Positions 52,364 to 60,949 of a stretch of DNA of 64,000 nt are shown here, in pieces. How positions within the stretch are numbered: position 1 is the stretch's first letter; each line of letters starts with the position of its first letter. The stretch is from JBBATK01 sp040398805 (GTDB taxonomy: Bacteria > Bacteroidota > Ignavibacteria > Kapaibacteriales > NICIL-2), in contig JBBATK010000001.1 in NCBI GenBank assembly GCA_040398805.1, positions 62,001-126,000 on the forward strand, read 5' to 3'. The notes under the pieces are model-generated. The model was not told where the DNA came from, searched no databases, and saw nothing but the letters and a program-made list of their open reading frames with translations. The position numbers were made by a program, and so were the translations under genes.

Positions 52364-54520
52364 ATGGTCCGGATTGTCATTGTGTTCCTTTGCACTGTGC
52401 TTGTCGTTCAGGCGACATGTCGGGTGGCGTATGCGCAAGACATGCAGAACACGACGTGTGGTCGAATCAACAATGCGGGCACCATCCGTGTGAAGGGATC
52501 GGCTTTGAGTACTCCGACCGCGGCCATTGACAATGACCGTGGATTGTTCCTGTTTTCGGGAAATACGGAGATACGTCAACCCGAAATCCGTGGACGTGTA
52601 GAATACAATCGGGACGCGAGCGACGCACAGACGGTACCGCAGATACGTCACTCCGTGTCCGTCTTCACCGGTAAGGGACCGAAGGTCCTCGACACCACCT
52701 ACAACGGCGCTCGCTTTGTCAGTCTGGACACTCTCCTTTCCACAGCTAACGCGAAAATCATCATCAATCCTCAGTATCCGCTGGTGGCTCAGGGTAGGGT
52801 GACGCACGACGGCGAGGTCAATCCTTCAGGAGTGGACGGAGCGGTGATTCTTGCCGGAACGGCCGCCCAGAACATCGATGGACAGGGTGTATTCAGGACA
52901 TTGGAGCTGGACAACCTCAGTGACGCCTTCTTCATCAACAAGGCTGAGCTCACCGTTCGGACGAATCTCTATCTTCACCGCGGTGTCCTGCGGACGACTC
53001 CCGGAAACAATGTCCGAATGGCTGGTGCATCCAGGATAACCAGGACATTCGAATCGTCGACCATCGAGCGGCCCCTCTACGATTCCAAGTATTCCGTTTT
53101 TTACACAGGAACTCAGCCCATACTTACGGACAAAGAGATTCCCGTTGCACCGGAGGTGTTGCACACGCTTGCCGTGCAGAACGACGGCGGGGTGACGATG
53201 ACCGAGGATATCACCGTCAACGATTCTATCGAAGTGGGAAGATCCGGTGTCGCCCTGACGTTGCGCACGGAAGCCGATACGAACAACCCCAACCTGTTGA
53301 CGTACGCGTCGAAGAACAATGATCCCGTTTATGTGGATGACCGTTCGGAAGTGATCGGCAGTTTCCGTCGTACCCAGTTGCGTACCGATGGTACGATCAT
53401 GACGTTCAACAACAGATATACGGGAATCGCCTTCAATTCGAATGCGGGCCTGAATGGTGCTCGGACCTTCAACATCGAGAGCAGACCGTACACGTTTCCA
53501 CCGGTGAACAACGGCACGCAGAAAGTCCGTCGTTCGCTCGTCTTGACAGCTCGTGACTCCTCGTCGAACATCATTCCGAGCGGTCTTCTCTACAAAGTGA
53601 ATTACGCATGGATCGATGATTCTACCAGTGTTGCGGTGAATGAGACCAACGGTCTGAACGCGCCGAATCTCATTCTGCAGTATTGGAACGGTGCCCGTTG
53701 GCTCAATAACAAGAGCTCGCGGCGTCCGGCTCAATTCACGTCGAGCCGTTGGGCATATTCGTATGCCGATACCGTCACTCAGTCCGGTCGTTTTTCCATA
53801 GGTACGCCGGTTCCTAACGCACCGAAGCTCATCACGAAAGTATTCCTTGAGGGAGCCTTCAGGAACTGCTCCATGCAGCCGGATCTTCTAAGCGAGGGTA
53901 TGCTTCCGAGTACGCCGCCGAATGTGTTCCCATATTCTTTGGATCCTGTTCGCTCGAACATTTCGCTTGCGCCCTTACCCATCGATGCCATTGACTGGGT
54001 AGTCGTGGAGCTGCGCCGTGGCATTTCGACACCACCGGATTTCGTGAAGTGCGGTGTGTTGTACGCGGATGGTACGATCGGCAATAGTGACGGAAAGAAT
54101 CGGTACATGACGTTTCCGGATACTCTTCCTTTGCGAGACTACCACGTGATCATCCGCCATCGGAATCACCTCGCGGTGATGACGGCTACGCCATGGAATC
54201 TCAAAGATGAGGATATCGTTGGCGCTGATGTTCCGTTGGATATCGCGGCTGGATTCGTCACTCTAGGCGGTAGTGCCGCCATGAAGACCGTTTTTCGTGA
54301 AAACAGCGGTGCGTTCAACTACGCTATGATGGCAGGTGATGTGAATGGTGATGACGTCATTGATGATGATGTCGACAGGACCGATATAGATCAGTTGTAC
54401 ACATTGAGAACCCGTATGGGATATCTGAATGAGGACATTGATCTCAACGGTATCGTCACGACGCGCGACTTCACCTTGTCATGGAATAATCGCGCACGGA
54501 AGAGTCTCGTTCCGAGGTAA
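52364..54520 (+). CDS. Large exported protein with dockerin-like C-terminus
   Basis: A 718-residue exported protein. Signal peptide at 1-24 (FLCTVLVVQATCRVAYAQ). The body has solenoid-like rungs early (RINNAGTIRVKG, VILAGTAAQNIDG) and beta domains after. Residues about 545-630 match a domain seen in Bacteroidota secreted proteins with PIDAIDWVVVELR, LYADGTIGNSDG and YHVIIRHRNHLAVMTA. The last 65 residues read AGDVNGDDVIDDDVDRTDI, then NEDIDLNGIVTTRDF, two calcium-binding loops as in dockerins. No T9SS sorting domain is present. It follows the small solenoid protein after 117 bases. Confidence 0.72.
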   Translation: MVRIVIVFLCTVLVVQATCRVAYAQDMQNTTCGRINNAGTIRVKGSALSTPTAAIDNDRGLFLFSGNTEIRQPEIRGRVEYNRDASDAQTVPQIRHSVSVFTGKGPKVLDTTYNGARFVSLDTLLSTANAKIIINPQYPLVAQGRVTHDGEVNPSGVDGAVILAGTAAQNIDGQGVFRTLELDNLSDAFFINKAELTVRTNLYLHRGVLRTTPGNNVRMAGASRITRTFESSTIERPLYDSKYSVFYTGTQPILTDKEIPVAPEVLHTLAVQNDGGVTMTEDITVNDSIEVGRSGVALTLRTEADTNNPNLLTYASKNNDPVYVDDRSEVIGSFRRTQLRTDGTIMTFNNRYTGIAFNSNAGLNGARTFNIESRPYTFPPVNNGTQKVRRSLVLTARDSSSNIIPSGLLYKVNYAWIDDSTSVAVNETNGLNAPNLILQYWNGARWLNNKSSRRPAQFTSSRWAYSYADTVTQSGRFSIGTPVPNAPKLITKVFLEGAFRNCSMQPDLLSEGMLPSTPPNVFPYSLDPVRSNISLAPLPIDAIDWVVVELRRGISTPPDFVKCGVLYADGTIGNSDGKNRYMTFPDTLPLRDYHVIIRHRNHLAVMTATPWNLKDEDIVGADVPLDIAAGFVTLGGSAAMKTVFRENSGAFNYAMMAGDVNGDDVIDDDVDRTDIDQLYTLRTRMGYLNEDIDLNGIVTTRDFTLSWNNRARKSLVPR

Positions 54521-54524
54521 CATC

Positions 54525-55895
54525 TTGAAGAAAACCGTCATCATATTCCTTAGTCTACTGACGCTGATTTGCGGATTACCGCTTCATGCTCGGAGCGCGC
54601 GCATGTCCGTGATCAAGCGGGCGGATGATCCCATCGCGAGGGTGTCGATAGACAACATGTCTCAACGGACCGTATCAGAGTTCGAATTCGACGTGCACGT
54701 AAAGCGCGGTTCACCGATTTGGGAACGGTGGGCGAATGGTACCTATCAATTCCGTGTCGAAGGCTTGGTTCCGGATCAGTATGATTCCTCGAGGATGGCT
54801 TTCTCCATGATTCCCGGTTCGTCGCAGCTCCTCGAGCAGAAGTACGTGAAGGACGTGCTCACGAGGTACGTGATAACCCCTGAAATCGTCACGAAGTCCA
54901 ACCTTTCCATCACCATACTCGGACCCGACGAGTTCACCTATAGCAAGTTCATTCCACTGGGCGACTCTGTTCGGATCGGACGATTCGTCCTCCGGATGCT
55001 GGACAGTTCGAAGCTTCGCGACTCGGTGTCGTGGGTGAGTCCGTTCGAGAAGTTCCAGGCCCAATCGTTCAAGATGGAAGTGGATTCATTCTTCGCTTCG
55101 TCCAAACTCTATAGCAGTAACGACAATGTGGAAATGAACGACCTCTCGTGCTTCTCCGGTCCGACAAATCGACGTCGAGACACCTTCGTCGTTTCCTCGC
55201 GAGCCACCCGGTGTATGACGATCGACTCTCTCCAGGCTATCTACCTGGGAGATAGGTTTGTGAAGTTACGGTGGAGCAGTCTGTGCGAACAGGGCGTGGA
55301 AGGTTATGTGCTGCGTCGTCGCGCGAAGGCGAATCTTTGTGTGGATCCCAGCGAGTTGGAGTTCAAAGTGATTCGAAAATTCGGTAGGCCGTTCGATCCG
55401 GAGTTGTTTTCGAAGGGAGCGACGACGACTGGATTTCTGTATGATCTCTCCGTGCCGGACACCATTCGTTATCGTGACATAGAGTACGAGTACGAGATTT
55501 CCGGTGTGTACTTCGACGGTTCGCAGAAGTTTCTCGATACGGCATCCGTGTACATACCCAATGGTGTGATCATCCGTACGGCCGTGTTCCCGAATCCGGT
55601 GACCGACAGCGCCACGATTCATTACATGGTGGACGATGCCGTATACCTGACGGCAAAGGTGTACGACGTGACCGGCAAGGAAATCCAGACGCTCATGGAA
55701 TCGAAGCTGCATACACGTAAGGCTTCGATGAAGGATTGGCGAGAGGTGCAAGAGGCGGACTCGTACAAGGTTGGATGGACACGCCCGGATCAAGCCGGGC
55801 AAGGAACATACTTCGTCGTGTTCATTGCGTACCCGGTTCAGGAGTCCGGTATCGAACTATCGCGATCGGTCCTTAAGATACTCGTCGTTCGATGA
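54525..55895 (+). CDS. T9SS-sorted surface protein
   Basis: A 456-residue exported protein of unknown role. The start is a TTG at 54525, four bases after the previous stop, because it is followed at once by a signal peptide (KKTVIIFLSLLTLICGLPLHA); the first in-frame ATG comes after the signal. The middle is beta-rich, with an FnIII-like stretch around FVKLRWSSLCEQGVEGYVLR. The end (AVFPNPVTDSATIHYMVDD, VYDVTGKEIQTL, final KILVVR) is a T9SS type A sorting domain. Tight spacing indicates co-translation with the dockerin-like protein. Confidence 0.78.
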   Translation: MKKTVIIFLSLLTLICGLPLHARSARMSVIKRADDPIARVSIDNMSQRTVSEFEFDVHVKRGSPIWERWANGTYQFRVEGLVPDQYDSSRMAFSMIPGSSQLLEQKYVKDVLTRYVITPEIVTKSNLSITILGPDEFTYSKFIPLGDSVRIGRFVLRMLDSSKLRDSVSWVSPFEKFQAQSFKMEVDSFFASSKLYSSNDNVEMNDLSCFSGPTNRRRDTFVVSSRATRCMTIDSLQAIYLGDRFVKLRWSSLCEQGVEGYVLRRRAKANLCVDPSELEFKVIRKFGRPFDPELFSKGATTTGFLYDLSVPDTIRYRDIEYEYEISGVYFDGSQKFLDTASVYIPNGVIIRTAVFPNPVTDSATIHYMVDDAVYLTAKVYDVTGKEIQTLMESKLHTRKASMKDWREVQEADSYKVGWTRPDQAGQGTYFVVFIAYPVQESGIELSRSVLKILVVR

Positions 55896-55996
55896 ACGTG
55901 CGCGTCATTGTTCGGTTCTTCGTGGACCTTGAGCTTTGGTGATTTCATGGCGCTCAGGTTGATGTGGAGTTTGTTGGAATATTTCGCACAGGATAG

Positions 55997-57363
55997 GTGC
56001 AGTTGAAACCTCAAAAAAGAAAATATCCGGTCTGTGTTCGGTATGTCATGGCAGTGGCGATATCGTTCGCCATGCTTGGTGGTATGACCACCGATGTCTT
56101 CGCACAGTCTGCCACCGCACCATTCGTCATTCGACTGATCAGAGGTAACGGTGATACGGTAGTCTATACACGTAATCCGACCGCGTTACGATTTGGGGCC
56201 TCGCTCAGCGCATCCATGCCGTACCACTTTGGAAATCTCGTCTCGCCGGTGAGCTCTGTTTTTACGTGCGACCAGTTCTACAACTTGCAACCAGGTGCGC
56301 TAGGTAGTGGCGGAGGTTCGGTTGGTCTGATGATGGAATATGTTCCGTTGTCGTCGGACTGGGGGCTGAGTCTGAACGCCAGTTTCCCGGACTATCGCGC
56401 GATGGAGTCCGAAACGCCGTTCCCGCCCGCTCCCGGCAGTTCCATCGATATCCTGAACCGTTCTATCTTCACAAGAGTCTCGACGACGTATATCACCATA
56501 CAGCCGCAAGTGCGATATAGTCCGGTCGTGAACTCGGGCTTCCACGTCTTGTTCGGGGGAAACTGGGAAATCGCAACGGCGAGTTCCATGTCGCGGGCCG
56601 TTACTCGACAGGAGTTGGATCGCTCGGAGGTAGTGCGCAACATACCGTTCGTCATCGATCAGTTCCGCTACGGCATCTCCGTTGGTGCTGGTTGGGATGT
56701 CATCGGGGGGATCGTTGGAGGATTCCGGATGATTGTCACACCAGGATTCAGTGTTCAAGCCGGTACGCCCATGTACTCCACATACGAGTCGTCCTGGAAT
56801 TCCGTCGTCGCCAGAGGAACCTTCTGTATCAAATTCAGCCCTGATGTCATCGGAGAGGAAGTCGTGCCGGCTGTGCCCATACCGTTGGAACCCCCGCCGG
56901 TCATCTCTGCACTGCGGAAAGCCGAGAGCAAGTTGAATACNNNNNNNNNNNNNNNNNNNNNNNNNNNNNNNNNNNNNNNNNNNNNNNNNNNNNNNNNNNN
57001 NNNNNNNNNNNNNNNNNNNNNNNNNNNNNNNNNNNNNNNNGTTACAAGTCCGAGCTCGACACCGCCGTCACACCCGAGATGCTGGGATATCTTGACGAAG
57101 TGGTGAAGCTCATGAAGTCGAATTCCGCGTTGATGCTTCGTATCGAAGGACACGCGGATAACTTCGGCGCAAGTGCTGCCGAAACGCAAAGGATATCCGA
57201 TGAACGCGCCCTTCAGGTCGTGCGGTTCATGATGAGTCAAGGCATCGCCCGATCCCGCCTTCTTGCATCCGGTTTTGGTGCACGTAATCCTGTCGCAAGT
57301 AACAGAACGCCGCAAGGTCGTGCTGCGAACAGGCGTGTAGAGATCTCCATCCTTCGACCATAA
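55997..57363 (+). CDS. OmpA-family outer-membrane protein, split by assembly gap
   Basis: Signal peptide at about 1-37 (AISFAMLGGMTTDVFAQ), start GTG at 55997 or TTG at 56003. Residues about 55-300 resemble an outer-membrane barrel (RFGASLSASMPYHFGN, FHVLFGGNWEIATAS, YGISVGAGWDVIGG). After the N run, 57041-57363 encodes an OmpA C-terminal peptidoglycan-binding domain: LRIEGHADNFG, SDERALQVVRFMMSQGI, LLASGFGARNPVASN and ANRRVEISI. The two parts are in different frames if the gap is taken as 100 bases, which shows that the gap length is only nominal. Likely anchors the preceding surface proteins to the wall. Confidence 0.85.
56941..57040. other. Assembly gap of 100 N inside the OmpA-family gene
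   Basis: Placeholder gap. For the gene to be continuous the true gap must be 2 modulo 3 bases long, while 100 is 1 modulo 3, so the true length differs. Confidence 0.93.
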
Positions 57364-57604
57364 CGACGGTCGTACCTCTTCGTCTGCATCCGTTTTTCGG
57401 GTGCCTCATACCCGTGAATCAACAGTGGTCCGACGGTTGCGTAGGACATAGTCCGAGAGAGGATGGTGTGGTTGTCGAGCAAGCCGAACGCGTCCATCGG
57501 ATGCGCAAAAAAAACCTTGAAAAGCTACCCTCAGCGGCGTTCATTTTTCTCCAGTCATGCCGATACACTCGGGATAATCCCGATATCCTATTCAAAGGTC
57601 GAGC

Positions 57605-59842
57605 ATGCAAACCACGGAAGAAAAGAAGTTCAACAAGAAAGAGGTCGTGTCGCTATTCTCCAGTAGCAAACGCCGTTTGATATCACCTGCCATCATTCTT
57701 GTCGTGGGCATCGCACTAAGCTCGTTGGCAATGCATCTCGTCGATCGATCCATCGAGTCGGATCAGAGGAACGAGTTCGATAAATCCGTGACGTCGTTGA
57801 TGATGCGTATCCAATCCGGTTTTGCGAAACAAGAGCAGGTGGTCGCAAACCTACAAGGTCTTTATGATGCCAAGCTTCAGGTGGTGCGAGACGTTTTCGA
57901 GTTGTACAGTGCCATTCCCGCTCAATCCGATCCCGGCATCCTCAGTATCGGATATGCAAATGTGGTGAAACGCAGCGAGATCCCCGACCTCGAACTTTAC
58001 AATAGAAGTGAAGGCAATTACTCATACAAGGTGTTTCCTATCACCGCGAAACCCTCGCTTGTCCCGATTTCGTATATCGTTCCCGTGGCGAAGAACAAGC
58101 ATTTGTGCGGAATGGATATCGAACGCGATACAACCGTTGCTCGTGCCGTAAGCTTGGCCGGAAAGTCGCTGAAACATGTGGCGGTGACACCCGTGGTTCC
58201 GTTCCGCGGTAACGACACCATGAGTATCTTCCTTATAACTCAAGTAGAGAAGAAGCAGGAGGGAAGTACGAGACTGGGCGACATCGAGATGGTCCGCGCA
58301 GGCGAACGCTTCAACGGTTTTCTGTATGTGGAAGTCGATGTGCGCAAAATGCTTCGGAGTGTGATCGGAGATACGGTGGGCAGCGACAAGAACATCATGT
58401 ATGAGATCGCCACCAGCACCTACGAAGGTCAGCGCCAAATCGTCTCTCGCTCCGCGAATTTTGCGGAGGGCACGTCGCTTGCCACCGCGAAATACTCCCT
58501 CGTGAAGCGTTTCATGGTGGGTGATAGGGAATTCGCCGTGAAGCTCGCATCCATACCCGGAGCCAACGCGGATGTAAGCAAACATGCAGGTCTGGTAACC
58601 TTCTTGGCCGGCATCGCTCTTACCCTGCTTCTTTGCGGCTTCCTCATGAGCATGATGCTGAGCAAGGAACGAGCCCTACGACTTGCCAAGAGCATGACGG
58701 CAAGCAACCGGCGCATCCTCGAGGTCTCTCGCGATGTCATTGCGAAAATGGGTATCGACGGTGTGTGGATATCCGTCAATCCAGCCATTGAAAGCGTTCT
58801 TGGTTACGACGTGGAAGGTTTTGAAAATCAGACCTTCCGAACCTTCATGTTCAATCCGGAAGAAGCGGATCTCATCGTCAACGACTTCGGTCGGTATACT
58901 CAGGAACAGGCGCTGGATATCGAAGTCGAAATGCGTGCCGCCTCCGGCGAGAAACGTATCATCAGCTGGCGCTTCACGGTTGAACCCGAAGAGGGACTCG
59001 TGTACTGCAACGGACGTGACGTCACGGACGCACGCGCCGCGGAACAACAGATATTCTTGAAATCCAAACAGCTGGAGATCGCCGAACAGCACGCTCAGGA
59101 AGCCCGCGAGCATCAGACAAAACTCATCTATCAGATCACCGATCGCATGCGGAAGTACCTGCGCTCGTCCGTCACTTCCATGGAAACCATCGTGGAGGAT
59201 CTTGACCCCAACGACCGGACGCACGCGACCATCATTCAGCGGGTGGGGCAGACCTCGGCATTGCTACTGGAGAATGTCTCGTATCTGATTGATGTGGCTC
59301 GAAGCACGAATACACGGGACGAAGTCCTGCGCACATCCATCTCGGTGTGTCTTGACCGTTCCTTCAATGAGATGTCGGCATCTTATCCAGGGGCCACCTT
59401 CTCGTTCGATCCTGCCGCGGCGGTCGGGTGTGAAAACGTCGCCGTGGACGAAGACCTCCTGACGCGAGCATTGAAGCTGGTGTTTGAAGCTCTCGCGGAA
59501 AACGCCCAAGAGTTGGAGATATGCATCAATGCGGAGAGCAACAGTCTTGAGCAGGTGACAGAAGTGCAGATACTGGCATCGCCGAATCCCGTCACGTCCA
59601 AGATGATCCTGCAATTCAACGATTCGGGAAGCAACCTTATCTACGACCTGGCCAAAGACGAGAAGAATATCATGTTCAAGCTTGGCGTCGCGGCATCCTT
59701 GTTCCGCAGGGCCAACGGCACGGTATCATTCGCCGATCTCGGTGAGGACGGCAACTTGGTCATGCTGACCTTGCCGCAGAATTCCTACTACGAGGATACG
59801 GACGTGAAACAGCAACGGTATGCGAGCGTGACGGCGTCGTGA
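57605..59842 (+). CDS. CHASE-PAS sensor with degenerate histidine kinase core
   Basis: A 745-residue membrane sensor. TM1 about 27-46, an extracytoplasmic CHASE-like domain (about 55-320), TM2 about 331-351, a PAS domain (about 366-480, DVIAKMGIDGVWISVNPAIE), a coiled coil, and a C-terminal region that aligns with a histidine kinase. The H-box region YQITDRMRKYL has Asp513 where the phosphorylated His should be, and the N-box and G-boxes are very weak (FEALAENAQELEI, LQFNDSGSNLIYDLA). It is therefore probably not an active kinase and may signal by contact. AAAGG ribosome site; same strand as the upstream surface cluster, 241 bases away. Confidence 0.75.
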   Translation: MQTTEEKKFNKKEVVSLFSSSKRRLISPAIILVVGIALSSLAMHLVDRSIESDQRNEFDKSVTSLMMRIQSGFAKQEQVVANLQGLYDAKLQVVRDVFELYSAIPAQSDPGILSIGYANVVKRSEIPDLELYNRSEGNYSYKVFPITAKPSLVPISYIVPVAKNKHLCGMDIERDTTVARAVSLAGKSLKHVAVTPVVPFRGNDTMSIFLITQVEKKQEGSTRLGDIEMVRAGERFNGFLYVEVDVRKMLRSVIGDTVGSDKNIMYEIATSTYEGQRQIVSRSANFAEGTSLATAKYSLVKRFMVGDREFAVKLASIPGANADVSKHAGLVTFLAGIALTLLLCGFLMSMMLSKERALRLAKSMTASNRRILEVSRDVIAKMGIDGVWISVNPAIESVLGYDVEGFENQTFRTFMFNPEEADLIVNDFGRYTQEQALDIEVEMRAASGEKRIISWRFTVEPEEGLVYCNGRDVTDARAAEQQIFLKSKQLEIAEQHAQEAREHQTKLIYQITDRMRKYLRSSVTSMETIVEDLDPNDRTHATIIQRVGQTSALLLENVSYLIDVARSTNTRDEVLRTSISVCLDRSFNEMSASYPGATFSFDPAAAVGCENVAVDEDLLTRALKLVFEALAENAQELEICINAESNSLEQVTEVQILASPNPVTSKMILQFNDSGSNLIYDLAKDEKNIMFKLGVAASLFRRANGTVSFADLGEDGNLVMLTLPQNSYYEDTDVKQQRYASVTAS

Positions 59843-59863
59843 TCCGTGTAGCCAATGCGACTC

Positions 59864-60580
59864 TTAGCCTCGCACCTTAAGGACCATTTCCTGGATGGCG
59901 TCTTTCAGTCCCACGTATATCGCACGTGCCATGATGGCATGCCCGATACTGACCTCGACGATCTGAGGGATGGTGACGATAGCACTGACGTTCACATAGT
60001 TCAACCCGTGTCCGGCCGTCACTCGCAATCCAGACTCGTGAGCAACCTCGCTTGCACGGACCACATCCACCAAGCATTGCTCCACATCATGAGCGGTCCT
60101 TGCATTGGCATATGCACCCGTGTGCAGCTCTATGATGTCGGCTTCCGTCTGTAACACCGCCTCTATCTGCTCATCCACAGGATCGATGAAGAAGCTTACT
60201 TCGATGTCTCGCTCATGCATCTGGTAAACGAGTTCCCGATATCGCTCGACGTCAGCAGCCACGTTCAGGCCACCCTCAGTGGTCAGTTCGTCACGGTTTT
60301 CCGGAACGATTGTCACCAGGTCAGGCAGAGTCTGCAGCGCGATGGATATCAGCTCCTCGCTGGCGCCCATCTCCAGGTCGAGTTTTGTCTGAACGACTTC
60401 TCGAAGCAAACGCAGGTCCCTATCGTTGACATGTCTGCGATCTTCACGCAAGTGACACACGATACCAACAGCACCGTAAAGTTCCGCCATGACAGCAGCG
60501 GATACGGGGTCGGGCTCTTGACCACCGCGCGCCTCGCGAAGGGTAGCGACGTGATCGATGTTGACGGCGAGTTCGGCCAT
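59864..60580 (-). CDS. pdxJ: Pyridoxine 5'-phosphate synthase
   Basis: Last step of de novo vitamin B6 synthesis, joining 3-amino-2-oxopropyl phosphate and deoxyxylulose 5-phosphate. It begins AELAVNIDHVATLREARGG, with VCHLREDRRHVNDRD, TIVPENRDELTTEGG, IELHTGAYANA, VTAGHGLNYVN and SIGHAIMARAI, all diagnostic. The ATG at 60580 matches the family start; 238 residues is normal. Divergent from feoA. Confidence 0.96.
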   Translation of the reverse strand: MAELAVNIDHVATLREARGGQEPDPVSAAVMAELYGAVGIVCHLREDRRHVNDRDLRLLREVVQTKLDLEMGASEELISIALQTLPDLVTIVPENRDELTTEGGLNVAADVERYRELVYQMHERDIEVSFFIDPVDEQIEAVLQTEADIIELHTGAYANARTAHDVEQCLVDVVRASEVAHESGLRVTAGHGLNYVNVSAIVTIPQIVEVSIGHAIMARAIYVGLKDAIQEMVLKVRG

Positions 60581-60610
60581 GACGGATTGATGATTGTTGA
60601 TGTCGGGGCG

Positions 60611-60618
60611 CAAAAATA
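60611..60618 (-). promoter_or_regulatory. Possible -7 promoter element of pdxJ (TATTTTTG)
   Basis: TATTTTTG on the minus strand 30 bases before the pdxJ start, in the region shared with feoA. Confidence 0.45.
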
Positions 60619-60663
60619 ACGGAATTCGCCGACGGTTTTCCCGTGTAATCGCCGTCCGGGTTG

Positions 60664-60671
60664 TATATTTG
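60664..60671 (+). promoter_or_regulatory. Possible -7 promoter element of feoA (TATATTTG)
   Basis: Perfect TAnnTTTG match 20 bases before the feoA ATG. A Fur box was not recognised around it. Confidence 0.45.
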
Positions 60672-60691
60672 GAACGAATCCAGATAAGCAC

Positions 60692-60925
60692 ATGGAACAA
60701 ACCTTACAACGCCTTGCTGCCGGTACCAAAGTCCGTCTTCTGCGATATAGCGCGGAGAACGATTTCACGAAACGTCTGAGTGAATTGGGACTTGTCCCCG
60801 GTACGCTGTTCACCTTCGTGCGCAGAGCCCCTCTTGGCGGTCCGATGGAAGTCTTGTTCGGCCAGACTCGTCTTGCGATTCGTCCATCGACGAACGTCGA
60901 TATCGTCGTCGAGACCTTGCCGTAA
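60692..60925 (+). CDS. feoA: Ferrous iron transport protein FeoA
   Basis: A 77-residue SH3-like cytoplasmic partner of FeoB. TKRLSELGLVPGTLFTFVRR and GPMEVLFGQTRLAIRP are the typical FeoA core. It is followed after 24 bases by feoB and preceded by its own -7 element. Confidence 0.92.
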   Translation: MEQTLQRLAAGTKVRLLRYSAENDFTKRLSELGLVPGTLFTFVRRAPLGGPMEVLFGQTRLAIRPSTNVDIVVETLP

Positions 60926-60949
60926 CATCGGTGTCGCCACACAAACCTG

